64,000 nucleotides of DNA from Pseudomonas gingeri (GCF_013385635.1 NZ_JACAPR010000007.1:341427-405426), one strand, 5' to 3'. Counted from the first letter of the stretch, positions 18,478 to 27,715 are shown. Numbers and translations are program-made. Notes: generated by a model not told the origin, from the sequence alone.

Positions 18478-19788
18478 ATGCAATTCGAACGGCCCCTGGC
18501 GCCGGCGTCCCTGGTGACGCCCAGCCGCAAGCGATTCTTCATCATGGTGCTGTTGTTCATCACGGTGGTGATCAATTACCTGGACCGCAGCAACCTGTCG
18601 ATTGCCGCGCCGGCCCTGACCAGCGACCTAGGCATCGACCCGATCCATGTCGGGTTGATCTTCTCGGCCTTCGGCTGGACCTACGCCGCCATGCAGATTC
18701 CCGGTGGCTGGTTGGTGGACCGGGTGCCGCCGCGGATCCTCTACAGCGTGGCCCTGCTGCTGTGGTCGGTGGCGACGGTGATGCTCGGTTTCGCCGCCAG
18801 CTTTATCGCCCTGTTCGTCCTGCGCATGGCGGTCGGCGCCCTGGAGGCCCCGGCCTATCCGATCAACAGTCGGGTCGTCACCACCTGGTTCCCGGAGCGT
18901 GAGCGAGCCACGGCCATCGGCTTCTATACCTCCGGGCAGTTTGTCGGCCTGGCCTTTCTCACCCCGGTCCTGGCCTGGCTGCAGCACCAGTACGGCTGGC
19001 ACATGGTGTTTGTCAGCACTGGCGTGGTGGGGATTATCTGGGCGGTGATCTGGTACGCGGTGTATCGCGAGCCCCGCGACTTCAAGGGCGCGAACGCCGC
19101 CGAGATCGAACTGATCCGCGAGGGCGGCGGGCTGGTGGATATCCAGGCACAAACGGCTCGGCGCAAGGCGCCGTTCAGTTGGGCGGACCTGGGCATCGTG
19201 CTCAGCAAGCGCAAACTGTGGGGCATCTACCTGGGACAGTTCTGCCTGAACTCGACCCTGTGGTTTTTCCTGACCTGGTTCCCGACCTACCTGGTGAAGT
19301 ACCGTGGCATGGACTTTATCAAGTCCGGCTTCCTCGCCTCGTTACCGTTTCTCGCGGCCTTTGTCGGCGTGCTCTGCTCCGGGCTGTTCTCCGACTGGCT
19401 GATCCGCCGTGGAGTCGGCATCGGCCTGGCGCGCAAGCTGCCGATCATCGGCGGGCTGCTGATTTCCACCTCGATCATCGGTGCCAACTTCGTCGACTCC
19501 ACGGCCCTGGTGATCGCTTTTCTCGCCCTGGCGTTCTTCGGCAACGGCCTGGCCTCCATCACCTGGTCGCTGGTCTCGACCCTCGCCCCGGCGCGCCTGC
19601 TGGGATTGACCGGCGGGGTATTCAACTTCATCGGCAACCTCTCGGCGATCACTACGCCGATCGTCATCGGCTTTCTCGCCAGCGGCGATTCCTTCGCCCC
19701 GGCCATCACTTATATCGCCGTGCTGGCGTTGATCGGCGCGCTGTCCTACGGGCTGCTGGTCGGCAAGGTCGAGCGGATCGAGTTGTAG
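18478..19788 (+). CDS. MFS transporter, ACS family, probable galactonate/hexonate carrier
   Basis: The 436-residue protein has twelve predicted helices and opens with VVINYLDRSNLSIAAP, the helix-1 signature of hexuronate/galactonate:H+ symporters (DgoT, ExuT, GudP relatives). WFPERERATAIGFYTSGQF is the family's loop after helix 4. Following dgoKAD on the same strand, it most likely imports galactonate, but other aldonates are possible. RBS AAGAGGCACGCTCC lies upstream of the ATG at 18478. Confidence 0.82.
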   Translation: MQFERPLAPASLVTPSRKRFFIMVLLFITVVINYLDRSNLSIAAPALTSDLGIDPIHVGLIFSAFGWTYAAMQIPGGWLVDRVPPRILYSVALLLWSVATVMLGFAASFIALFVLRMAVGALEAPAYPINSRVVTTWFPERERATAIGFYTSGQFVGLAFLTPVLAWLQHQYGWHMVFVSTGVVGIIWAVIWYAVYREPRDFKGANAAEIELIREGGGLVDIQAQTARRKAPFSWADLGIVLSKRKLWGIYLGQFCLNSTLWFFLTWFPTYLVKYRGMDFIKSGFLASLPFLAAFVGVLCSGLFSDWLIRRGVGIGLARKLPIIGGLLISTSIIGANFVDSTALVIAFLALAFFGNGLASITWSLVSTLAPARLLGLTGGVFNFIGNLSAITTPIVIGFLASGDSFAPAITYIAVLALIGALSYGLLVGKVERIEL

Positions 19789-19831
19789 CGCGAATTCCGG
19801 GTTCATTCGATTTCATTCAGGAGTGTTTGAA

Positions 19832-20650
19832 ATGGCAAAACCGCTGTCGTTACCCGAAGTCCCCGAGCCCAAGCGGGGCGATCGCCTGAAAGACAAGGTA
19901 GTAGTGATTACCGGCGCGGCCCAGGGCATTGGCGAGGCGATTGTCGCCTGCTTCCAGGCACAACAGGCAAAGCTGGTGATCGGCGATATCCAGGCCGAGA
20001 AGGTCGAGCGGGTCGCCGCCCGCTGGCGTGAGCAGGGCGCGCAGATTCACGCCCTGGCCATCGACATCACCTCACAGACGCAATGGCGCGCTCTGGTCGA
20101 TGTGGCCATCGAGCGCTTCGGTCGGGTCGATGTGCTGGTCAACTGCGCGGGCGTGAATGTGTTTCGCGACCCGCTGGAAATGACCGACGAGGATTGGCGG
20201 CGCTGTTTCGCCATCGATCTCGATGGCGCCTGGTTCGGCTGCCGCACGGTGTTGCCGCACATGATCGAGCAGGGTATCGGCAACATCATCAATATCGCCT
20301 CGACTCATTCCAGCCACATTATCCCTGGCTGCTTCCCCTATCCGGTGGCCAAGCATGGCCTGCTCGGCCTGACGAGGGCGCTGGGCATCGAGTACGCGCC
20401 CAAGGGGATCCGGGTCAACGCGATTGCCCCGGGGTATATCGAGACCCAGCTCAATGTCGACTACTGGAACGGTTTCGCCGACCCCGAGGCCGAGCGCCAG
20501 CGGGCCTTCGACCTGCATCCGCCACGGCGTATCGGCCAGCCGGTCGAGGTGGCGATGACGGCGCTGTTCCTGGCGACCGACGAGGCACCCTTCATCAATG
20601 CCACCTGCCTGATGATCGATGGCGGGCGCTCGGTGATGTACCACGACTGA
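19832..20650 (+). CDS. SDR-family sugar dehydrogenase (probable galactose/arabinose 1-dehydrogenase)
   Basis: This 272-residue classical short-chain dehydrogenase has the cofactor motif TGAAQGIGEA, NCAGVN, catalytic Ser in NIASTHSSH, and active-site YPVAKHG. GDIQAEK after the second strand, with Asp, favours NAD. The start at 19832 (MAKPLSLPEV) has CAGGAG 8 nt upstream. Position between a galactonate carrier and an arabinose/galactose ABC importer suggests oxidation of galactose or arabinose to the lactone, feeding DgoD. The substrate is inference; SDR sequences alone rarely fix it. Confidence 0.78.
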   Translation: MAKPLSLPEVPEPKRGDRLKDKVVVITGAAQGIGEAIVACFQAQQAKLVIGDIQAEKVERVAARWREQGAQIHALAIDITSQTQWRALVDVAIERFGRVDVLVNCAGVNVFRDPLEMTDEDWRRCFAIDLDGAWFGCRTVLPHMIEQGIGNIINIASTHSSHIIPGCFPYPVAKHGLLGLTRALGIEYAPKGIRVNAIAPGYIETQLNVDYWNGFADPEAERQRAFDLHPPRRIGQPVEVAMTALFLATDEAPFINATCLMIDGGRSVMYHD

Positions 20651-20733
20651 CTTGCACGCCGGCCTTCGGGGCGGTGTTTGTTGCACGTGACGATTCAACA
20701 AGAACCAGCCAAACAAGAACAAGAGGGTTACCC

Positions 20734-21735
20734 ATGCTTATCAAACGCAAGCTCCGTTCCCTGGCCTGTGCGGTCGCGGTAGTCGTCGCCGGTGGTTTTA
20801 CCCATCTGGTGGCCGCCGAAGAAGTGAAGATCGGCTTTCTCGTCAAGCAGGCCGAAGAGCCTTGGTTCCAGACCGAGTGGGCCTTTGCCGAGAAGGCCGG
20901 CAAGGACAAGGGCTTCACGGTGATCAAGATCGCCGTCCCGGATGGCGAGAAGACCCTGGCCGCCATCGATACCCTGGCCGCCAATGGTGCCAAGGGTTTT
21001 GTCATCTGCCCGCCGGACACGTCGCTGGGCCCGGCGATCATGGCCAAAGCCAAACTCAACGGGCTGAAGGTACTGGCAGTGGACGACCGCTTTGTCGATG
21101 CCAAGGGCAACCCGATGGAAGACGTGCCCTACGTCGGCCTGGCGGCGTTCAAGATCGGCCAGAAGCAGGGCGCGGCGATGGCCGAGGAAGCGAAGAAGCG
21201 TGGTTGGGACTGGAGCAGCACCTACGCGGTGATCAATACCTTCGACGAACTGGACACCGGCAAGAAGCGCACCGACGGTTCGGTGGAGGGCCTCAAGGCT
21301 GCGGGCTTGCCGGCTGATCATATTCTCTTCAGCCCGCTCAAGACCCTCGATGTTCCGGGCAGCATGGATGCCACCAACTCGGCGCTGGTCAAGCTGCCCG
21401 CGGCGGCGAAGAACCTGCTGATCGGCGGCATGAACGACAGCGCGGTGCTGGGCGGCGTGCGCGCCACCGAAAGCGCCGGCTTCAAGGCGGCCAATGTGAT
21501 CGGCGTCGGTATCAACGGCACCGATGCCATCGGCGAACTGAAAAAGGCCGACAGCGGCTTCTTCGGCTCGATGCTGCTGAGCCCGGACACCTCCGGCTAT
21601 GAAACCGCCAGCCAGATGTACACCTGGGTCACCACGGGCAAGGAGCCGGCCAAGTACACCGCGCTGGACAACGTCACCCTGATCACCCGGGCGAACTTCC
21701 AGGCGGAACTGAGCAAGATCGGCCTGTGGAAATGA
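20734..21735 (+). CDS. araF: Sugar ABC transporter periplasmic binding protein, AraF-like
   Basis: The 333-residue precursor has a Sec signal peptide (ends near LVAAEE). The mature protein closely follows E. coli arabinose-binding protein: IGFLVKQAEEPWFQTEW, KIAVPDGEKTLAAID, GAKGFVICPPD, and IGGMNDSAVLGGVRATE. AraF binds L-arabinose and D-galactose, which fits a galactonate locus. It is followed by the ATPase gene after a 223-bp gap containing repeats. Confidence 0.92.
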   Translation: MLIKRKLRSLACAVAVVVAGGFTHLVAAEEVKIGFLVKQAEEPWFQTEWAFAEKAGKDKGFTVIKIAVPDGEKTLAAIDTLAANGAKGFVICPPDTSLGPAIMAKAKLNGLKVLAVDDRFVDAKGNPMEDVPYVGLAAFKIGQKQGAAMAEEAKKRGWDWSSTYAVINTFDELDTGKKRTDGSVEGLKAAGLPADHILFSPLKTLDVPGSMDATNSALVKLPAAAKNLLIGGMNDSAVLGGVRATESAGFKAANVIGVGINGTDAIGELKKADSGFFGSMLLSPDTSGYETASQMYTWVTTGKEPAKYTALDNVTLITRANFQAELSKIGLWK

Positions 21736-21748
21736 AACGCGTGCCGGG

Positions 21749-21779
21749 GATCGTTCCCACGCGGAGCGTGGGAACGATC
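21749..21779. repeat. Minimal single-hairpin copy of the dispersed repeat (copy 5)
   Basis: GATCGTTCCCACGC and GCGTGGGAACGATC form one 31-bp palindrome with no inner hairpins, placed 13 bp after the araF stop. It looks like a deletion derivative in which left and right outer hairpins collapsed into one. Confidence 0.85.
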
Positions 21780-21789
21780 AACGAACTTT

Positions 21790-21924
21790 CTGTGGCGAGA
21801 GGGCTTGCCCACGCTCGGCTGCGCAGCAGCCGTAAAACCGGTCACGTCGTTGTGCCAGACACAACGCGTTCTCTGGTTTCAGGACCGCTTCGCGGCCCAG
21901 CGCGGGCAAGCCCGCTCGCCACAA
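21790..21924. repeat. REP doublet between araF and araG
   Basis: Half-sites TGTGGCGAGAGGGCTTGCCC and GGGCAAGCCCGCTCGCCACA are inverted about an 85-bp spacer. The ends match those of the doublet at 14151-14284, and the spacer includes the similar GCAGCCGTAAAACCGG segment, so the two elements are copies of one REPIN subtype. Confidence 0.84.
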
Positions 21925-21958
21925 GGATGGCTTTTTCCTTGAGTGATTCAGGCGGAGC

Positions 21959-23479
21959 ATGAGCATGTCGAACCCACCGAACAGCGGCGCCAGCCTGCGC
22001 TTCAATGGCATAGGCAAGGAGTTTCCCGGTGTCCGCGCCCTGGCGCAGATCAGCTTCGAGGCCCGGCCCCACAGCGTGCATGCGCTGATGGGGGAAAACG
22101 GCGCCGGCAAGTCGACCCTGTTGAAGATCCTGGGCGGCTTCTACGCGCCCAACAGCGGCCATCTGCAGATCGGCGAACAGACCCTGCACTTCAGGTCCGC
22201 CGCCGACAGCATCGCCAGCGGTATCGCGGTGATTCACCAGGAATTGCAACTGGTGCCGGAAATGAGCGTGGCCGAGAACCTGTTGCTGGGCCATATGCCC
22301 ACGCGCTGGGGCGTGGTCAACCGGCGGGCGATGGTCCGTCGTGCCCGGGAATTGCTCAAGGGCCTGGCCGACGAGATCGATCCGAATACCCGCCTCGGCA
22401 GCCTGTCCCTGGGCCAGCGGCAACTGGTGGAAATCGCCAAGGCGATGTCGCGCAATGCCCGGGTGATCGCCTTCGACGAGCCCACCAGCAGCCTGTCGGC
22501 GCGGGAGATCGAGCGGCTGATGGTGATCATCGCGCGCCTGCGGGACGAGGGGCGGGTGATCCTCTATGTCTCACACCGGATGGAGGAAGTGTTCCGCATC
22601 TGCGATGCGGTGACGGTGTTCAAGGACGGGCGTTTTGTACGCACCTTCGAGGACATGGCACAGCTGAGCGTCGATCAACTGGTGAGTTGCATGGTCGGTC
22701 GCGATATCCAGGACATCTACAACTACCGGGCGCGCGAACACTTCGGCGAAGCCTTGCGGGTCGAAGGGTTGCTGGGGCCGGGCCTGCAGGAACCGGTCAA
22801 CTTCAACGTGGCCAAGGGCGAGGTGCTTGGCCTGTTCGGCCTGGTCGGTGCGGGGCGTACGGAACTGCTGCGGCTGCTGGCCGGACTCGCCCGCGGCAAG
22901 GGCGGGCAACTGCTGCTGGAGGGGCAGGCGGTGCGCTTCAGGTCACCTCGCGACGCCATTGCCGCGGGAGTGCTGTTGTGCCCGGAGGACCGCAAGAAGG
23001 AAGGCATCGTGCCGCGTGCCAGCGTCGCGGAGAACATCAATATCAGTGCCCGCGCCCATCACGCCGGCTTCGGTTGCCTGATCCAGGGCGGCTGGGAGCG
23101 GGACAACGCGCAACGGCAGATCGCCGCCCTGAATATCCGTACGCCATCGGCGGCGCAGCCGATTCTCTACCTGTCCGGCGGCAACCAGCAGAAGGCCATT
23201 CTCGGCCGCTGGCTGTCGATGCCGATGAAAGTGCTGCTGCTCGACGAACCGACCCGCGGCATCGATATCGGTGCCAAGGCGGAGATCTACCAGATTATCC
23301 ACAACCTGGCCGCCAGGGGCATTGCGGTGATCGTGGTGTCCAGCGACCTGATGGAAGTCATGGGCATCGCCGACCGCCTGCTGGTGATGAGCGAAGGGGC
23401 GATCACCGGCGAACTGGCGCGCAGCGAGGCCGATGAGGCCCGGCTGTTGCAATTGGCGCTCCCGCGAACGCGGGACTAA
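21959..23479 (+). CDS. araG: Sugar ABC transporter ATP-binding protein, AraG-like
   Basis: The 506-residue protein contains two fused ABC ATPase domains as in the CUT2 family. The first has Walker A GENGAGKST and signature SLSLGQRQLVEIAKAM. The second is degenerate in its P-loop (GLVGAGRTELL) but has LSGGNQQKAILGRWL and a DEPTRGIDIGAK Walker B region. It energises the AraF/AraH importer. Two in-frame ATGs (21959, 21965) follow GGCGGAGC, so the start is uncertain by two codons. The last codons are part of a triple hairpin repeat. Confidence 0.93.
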   Translation: MSMSNPPNSGASLRFNGIGKEFPGVRALAQISFEARPHSVHALMGENGAGKSTLLKILGGFYAPNSGHLQIGEQTLHFRSAADSIASGIAVIHQELQLVPEMSVAENLLLGHMPTRWGVVNRRAMVRRARELLKGLADEIDPNTRLGSLSLGQRQLVEIAKAMSRNARVIAFDEPTSSLSAREIERLMVIIARLRDEGRVILYVSHRMEEVFRICDAVTVFKDGRFVRTFEDMAQLSVDQLVSCMVGRDIQDIYNYRAREHFGEALRVEGLLGPGLQEPVNFNVAKGEVLGLFGLVGAGRTELLRLLAGLARGKGGQLLLEGQAVRFRSPRDAIAAGVLLCPEDRKKEGIVPRASVAENINISARAHHAGFGCLIQGGWERDNAQRQIAALNIRTPSAAQPILYLSGGNQQKAILGRWLSMPMKVLLLDEPTRGIDIGAKAEIYQIIHNLAARGIAVIVVSSDLMEVMGIADRLLVMSEGAITGELARSEADEARLLQLALPRTRD

Positions 23480-23534
23480 AAGAGCTGCTCCCGCGAACGC
23501 GGGACTGAAGAGACACTCCCGTGAACGCGGGACC
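23459..23534. repeat. Three tandem copies of a short hairpin at the araG-araH junction
   Basis: CTCCCGCGAACGCGGGACT occurs at 23459-23477, 23488-23506 and (as CTCCCGTGAACGCGGGACC) 23516-23534, spaced 29 and 28 bp. Each folds as CCCGCG/CGCGGG-type stem. The first copy encodes the last araG codons and the first base of its stop codon. No T-run follows, so they are not simple terminators. Confidence 0.9.
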
Positions 23535-23553
23535 GAAGACTGACGAGGTGGCT

Positions 23554-24519
23554 ATGTCACAGGTAAAAACGCCGGGCGCGTTCTGGCTGGGTCTGAATCA
23601 ACGCAAGTTTTTCGACGATTGGGTGATGCTCCTGGCAGCGCTGGGAATCTTCCTGTTCTGCACGCTGTTCATCGACAACTTTCTCTCCCCGCTGAACATG
23701 CGCGGCCTCGGCCTGGCGATTTCGACGACCGGGATCGCCGCCTGCACCATGCTGTTCTGCCTGGCCTCGGGTCACTTCGACCTGTCGGTGGGCTCGGTGA
23801 TCGCCTGTGCGGGCGTGGTGGCGGGGATCGTCATCCGCGATACCGACAGCGTTTTCCTCGGTGTCTCGGCGGCCCTGGCGATGGGGCTTTGCGTGGGGCT
23901 GATCAACGGCATCGTGATCGCCAAGTTGCGTATCAATGCGCTGATCGCGACCCTGGCGACCATGCAGATCGTCCGCGGGCTGGCCTATATCTTTTCCAGC
24001 GGCAAGGCGGTCGGCGTGATGGACGAGGGCTTCTTTGTCTTCGGCAACGGCCAACTGTTCGGTGTGCCGGTGCCGATCGTGATCACCGTGCTGTGCTTCC
24101 TGTTCTTCGGCTGGCTGCTCAACTACACCACCTACGGGCGCAACACCATGGCCATTGGCGGGAACCAGGAAGCGGCGTTGCTGGCCGGGGTCCACGTCGA
24201 CCGGACCAAGATCATCATCTTCGCCGTGCACGGCCTGGTCGGCGCGCTGGCCGGGGTGATCCTGGCCTCGCGCATGACCTCGGGCCAGCCGATGATCGGC
24301 CAGGGTTTCGAGCTGACAGTGATTTCCGCCTGTGTGCTGGGCGGGGTGTCCCTCAGTGGCGGGATCGGCCTGATCCGCCATGTGATTGCCGGGGTGCTGA
24401 TCCTGGCGATCATCGAGAACGCGATGAACCTGAAGAACATCGACACCTTCTACCAGTACGTGATCCGTGGTTCGATCCTGCTGGTGGCGGTGATCATCGA
24501 CCGGCTGAAACAACGTTGA
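23554..24519 (+). CDS. araH: Sugar ABC transporter permease, AraH-like
   Basis: The 321-residue inner-membrane permease belongs to the RbsC/AraH (BPD_transp_2) family. It has about eight to ten hydrophobic segments and family motifs such as LASGHFDLSVGSVIACAGVV, IALIATLATMQIVRGL-like text, and GRNTMAIGGNQEAALLAGV. The start is the ATG at 23554, after the third hairpin of the araG-araH repeat and a GACGAGG ribosome site. It completes the AraFGH importer. Confidence 0.92.
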   Translation: MSQVKTPGAFWLGLNQRKFFDDWVMLLAALGIFLFCTLFIDNFLSPLNMRGLGLAISTTGIAACTMLFCLASGHFDLSVGSVIACAGVVAGIVIRDTDSVFLGVSAALAMGLCVGLINGIVIAKLRINALIATLATMQIVRGLAYIFSSGKAVGVMDEGFFVFGNGQLFGVPVPIVITVLCFLFFGWLLNYTTYGRNTMAIGGNQEAALLAGVHVDRTKIIIFAVHGLVGALAGVILASRMTSGQPMIGQGFELTVISACVLGGVSLSGGIGLIRHVIAGVLILAIIENAMNLKNIDTFYQYVIRGSILLVAVIIDRLKQR

Positions 24520-24628
24520 CCAGGCGATAATCGGCGCCTGCTGCCGAAGTCGGCGGGTCGTGCTCCACAGCCGGCAAGCGAAAGGCCATAATGGCCGCCG
24601 TTCTGGTACACCTCTTAATAGGCTGGAT

Positions 24629-25438
24629 ATGCAGGAAGACGCTCCGATCGCCCCGACGAACGCTGCCAAGGAGGCTGCGCCCACCGGCACCCAGACCCTG
24701 CTGCGTGGCCTGGGTGTGGTGCAGGCGGTGGCTGGTGGTGCCCGTGATCTCAAGGAAATCGCCCGGCGCATCGGTACCACGCGCAGCACCACCCATCGCC
24801 TGGCCAGTTGCCTGGTGGAAGAACGCTATCTGCGGGTGGTGCCGCAGGTCGGCTATCTGCTTGGACCGAAGCTGATCGAACTGGGTTTCCAGGCGCGCGA
24901 AGAGCTGCCGCTGGTGACCCTGGCCGTGCCGTACCTGGACGAGTTGTCGAGCCTGACCGGCGACACCATCCACCTGGCGATCCGTGAAGATGACGATGTG
25001 TTGTACCTGCACAAGAATCCGGGGCGCAATGGCCCGGAGATGCGTTCGCGGGTCGGTCATCGCATGCCGTTGGCGCGAACCGGGATCGGCAAGGCGCTGC
25101 TGCTCGACGACACGGCGCAGGAATGGCAACGGCTATATGAAGTGAGCCTGCCGGCGGCGGGGAAAAATGCCTTGTGGCCGCAGCACCGGGAAGCGTCCTG
25201 GGAGCAGTTCCTGCAGCGCATGCAGGAGTATGCGGCGGGCGGCTATGCGTTCGACCTGGAAGACAACGAACCGTCGATCCGCTGCGTGGCGGCGCCGATT
25301 CGCGATGCCGGCCGGCGTATCGTCGCCGGCATCAGCATCGCCAGTACCGTGCCTTACATGCCGTTGGAGAAGATGGCCGAGCTGATCCCGCTGATCAAGA
25401 AAGCGGCAGCGAGTATCTCGGCCGAGTTGGGTGGCTGA
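24629..25438 (+). CDS. IclR-family transcriptional regulator of the sugar locus
   Basis: The 269-residue protein has an N-terminal winged helix (ARRIGTTRSTTHRLASCLVE, about residues 45-65) and the C-terminal IclR effector domain (RSRVGHRMPLARTGIGKALL; IRCVAAPIRDAGRRIVAGIS). The start at 24629 (MQEDAPIAPT) is preferred because upstream residues are not domain-like. It is the last gene of the araFGH/dgo block and is the most likely local regulator, sensing a sugar acid. The TCCCA-N5-TGGGA site before dgoK is a candidate target. Confidence 0.87.
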   Translation: MQEDAPIAPTNAAKEAAPTGTQTLLRGLGVVQAVAGGARDLKEIARRIGTTRSTTHRLASCLVEERYLRVVPQVGYLLGPKLIELGFQAREELPLVTLAVPYLDELSSLTGDTIHLAIREDDDVLYLHKNPGRNGPEMRSRVGHRMPLARTGIGKALLLDDTAQEWQRLYEVSLPAAGKNALWPQHREASWEQFLQRMQEYAAGGYAFDLEDNEPSIRCVAAPIRDAGRRIVAGISIASTVPYMPLEKMAELIPLIKKAAASISAELGG

Positions 25439-25446
25439 CCGTAGCT

Positions 25447-25558
25447 GATCGTTCCCACGCGCAGCAAAGGAATGCCTCACTGGACGCTCCGCGTCCACCC
25501 TTGATCTGCGACGCAGAGCGTCACGGGCTGCATTCCCACGCAGAGCGTGGGAACGATC
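25447..25558. repeat. Four-hairpin dispersed repeat, copy 6
   Basis: The copy lies between converging IclR and alcohol dehydrogenase genes. The left hairpin is damaged (TTCCCACGCGCAGCAAAGGAA). The inner hairpins (GGACGCTCCGCGTCC, TGCGACGCAGAGCGTCA) and the right hairpin (TTCCCACGCAGAGCGTGGGAA) are intact. Confidence 0.85.
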
Positions 25559-25576
25559 GCACGGGGTATCGGCGTG

Positions 25577-26629
25577 TCAGACCTTCAGCGTCGCCATATC
25601 GATCACGAAGCGGTATTTCACATCACCGGCGATCATCCGGCTGTAGGCCTCGTTGATATCGCGGATATCGAGCATTTCGATATCGCAGGTGATGCCGTGC
25701 TCGGCGCAGAAATCCAGGACTTCCTGGGTTTCGGCGATGCCACCGATCAGCGAGCCGGCCAGCACGCGGCGTTTCATCACCAGCTTGCCGGCATGCAGCG
25801 CCGGGTCCACCGGCTCGATCAGGCCCACCAGGATATGCACACCGTCAAAGCGCAGGGTATCGAGGTAGGGGTTGAGGTCGTGCTGCACCGGGATGGTGTC
25901 GAGCAGGAAGTCGAAGTGCCCGGCGGCGGCTTTCATCTGCTCGTCGTCGGTGGACACGATCACATGATCGGCGCCCTGGCGACGGGCTTCCCCGGCCTTG
26001 CTGGCGGAACGGGTGAACAGGGTGACTTCGGCACCCACGGCCTTGGCCAGCTTGATACCCATGTGACCCAGGCCGCCCATGCCGAGAACACCGACCTTGT
26101 CACCGGCCTTGATGCCGTAGTGCTTGATCGGCGAGTACATGGTGATGCCGGCGCAGAGCAGCGGCGCGGCACTGGCCAGGTCGAGTTTTTCCGGGATGCG
26201 CAGGACGAAACGTTCGCTGACCACGACGCTGTCGGAGTAACCGCCCATGGTGATACTGCCGTCCACGCGGTCGGCGCCGCCGTAGGTCATGGTCATGCCT
26301 TCCAGGCAGTATTGCTCCAGGTCGGCGTGACAGGTTTCGCAGTGGCGGCAGGAGTCGACCATGCAGCCGACACCGACCAGGTCGCCGACCTTGTGGCGGG
26401 TGACGGCGCCGCCGACGGCGGTGACCTTGCCGACGATTTCATGGCCCGGCATCAGCGGGTAGACGGCGATCCCCCATTCGTTGCGCGCCTGGTGGATATC
26501 GGAGTGGCAGACGCCGCAGTAGAGAATCTCGATGGCGACATCGTCCGGTCGTGGCGAGCGACGCTGGAAGGTGACGGGGGCGAGGGGAGTGGTGGCCGAT
26601 TGAGCGGCATAACCGATGGCGGTGTACAT
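25577..26629 (-). CDS. Zinc-dependent NADP(H) alcohol/aldehyde dehydrogenase, YahK type
   Basis: The 350-residue medium-chain dehydrogenase has the catalytic zinc motif GVCHSDIHQARNEWG, PGHEIVGKV, the structural zinc Cys4 loop CRHCETCHADLEQYC, and a GMGGLGHMGIKLAKA Rossmann motif. FTRSASK after it suggests NADP preference. This is the CAD/YahK subgroup that reduces a broad range of aldehydes. The ATG at 26629 is chosen because the upstream extension is Arg-rich and lies in the divergent promoter. It is divergent from an AraC regulator, probably its activator. Confidence 0.9.
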   Translation of the reverse strand: MYTAIGYAAQSATTPLAPVTFQRRSPRPDDVAIEILYCGVCHSDIHQARNEWGIAVYPLMPGHEIVGKVTAVGGAVTRHKVGDLVGVGCMVDSCRHCETCHADLEQYCLEGMTMTYGGADRVDGSITMGGYSDSVVVSERFVLRIPEKLDLASAAPLLCAGITMYSPIKHYGIKAGDKVGVLGMGGLGHMGIKLAKAVGAEVTLFTRSASKAGEARRQGADHVIVSTDDEQMKAAAGHFDFLLDTIPVQHDLNPYLDTLRFDGVHILVGLIEPVDPALHAGKLVMKRRVLAGSLIGGIAETQEVLDFCAEHGITCDIEMLDIRDINEAYSRMIAGDVKYRFVIDMATLKV

Positions 26630-26809
26630 GAAGAAACCTCGCAAGGCAGTGACGGTTGAGGCGGGCCATTCTCTGCGTCGTCCCACGGGCCGGCCATGAC
26701 GATTCCTCCGAGTGTCATGCCTAATCCTCCGGTATCGGCGGCCGGCCACTTTCATGTCGCCCAGGACCTGCGATGATGTTCACATCCCTTTTTCCGTGAA
26801 GTTTTTGCC

Positions 26810-27715
26810 ATGCAGTTGACCCGTCATCTCGACGCCAATGCCACGATGGTTTCATTGCTCCAGCCCCTGGCGCCCCGTTCGGGTTTCTGGCCGACCCCGC
26901 TGCCCCACGTGCACATCGTGGCGGCGTACGGCAATGTCTCGCGCTGCCCGCAGATCTACGAGCCGAGCCTGATGGTCATCGCCCAGGGCAGCAAGCTCGC
27001 CTACCTGGGGCCGCGTATCCTCGAGTATGGCGCTGGGCATTACCTGATCCAGGCGTTGCCGGTGCCTTTCGAGTACGAGACTTTTGCCACGCTGGAGGAA
27101 CCGTTGCTCGGGGTGTCCATCGGTATCGACCGGGCGCTGTTGAGCGAGCTGGTGCTGGCGATGGGGTTGGCGGCGGAGCGCGGCGCTTCGTCGCAGACGC
27201 CGGAGTCGATGACCTCGGTGGCGCTGGACGATGAGATGCGCCTGAGCGTTGAGCGCCTGTTGCGGTGCCTGCATGATCCGCTGGAGTGCCGGATCATGGG
27301 CCAGGCGCGCTTGCGCGAGGTGCTGTTCGCCGCGCTGCGCGGACCCCAGGCCGATGTGCTGAGGGCGCTGGTGGAGCAACAGGGACAGTTTGCCCGGCTG
27401 GCCGCGTCCCTCAGTCATTTGCACGAGCATTTCGCCGAGCCGCTGAACGTCGATACCCTGGCGGGTTACGCGAACATGAGCACCTCGACCTTCCATGAGC
27501 ATTTCAAGCGCAGCACCCTGTTGTCGCCAGTGCAGTACCTCAAGCGCCTGCGCCTGATCAAGGCCCAGCGTCTGCTGGCGAGTGATGGTCTCGGTGTGGC
27601 GCAGGTAGCGCATCGGGTGGGCTACCAGAGCACGTCACAGTTCAGCCGGGAGTACAAGCGCTACTTTGAGCACAGCCCGGTGGAAGAGGGGATCCTGGCA
27701 GCCCAATCGGTATAG
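26810..27715 (+). CDS. AraC-family regulator, likely of the adjacent dehydrogenase
   Basis: The 301-residue protein has an AraC_N-type effector domain (residues ~25-180; YEPSLMVIAQGSK, GAGHYLIQALPVPFEYE). A C-terminal double helix-turn-helix follows (LAGYANMSTSTFHEHFKRST and VAHRVGYQSTSQFSREYKR). Regulators of this subgroup often sit divergent from an aldehyde reductase or dehydrogenase they activate, as here over a 180-bp gap. No clear operator repeat was found in that gap. Confidence 0.87.
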   Translation: MQLTRHLDANATMVSLLQPLAPRSGFWPTPLPHVHIVAAYGNVSRCPQIYEPSLMVIAQGSKLAYLGPRILEYGAGHYLIQALPVPFEYETFATLEEPLLGVSIGIDRALLSELVLAMGLAAERGASSQTPESMTSVALDDEMRLSVERLLRCLHDPLECRIMGQARLREVLFAALRGPQADVLRALVEQQGQFARLAASLSHLHEHFAEPLNVDTLAGYANMSTSTFHEHFKRSTLLSPVQYLKRLRLIKAQRLLASDGLGVAQVAHRVGYQSTSQFSREYKRYFEHSPVEEGILAAQSV

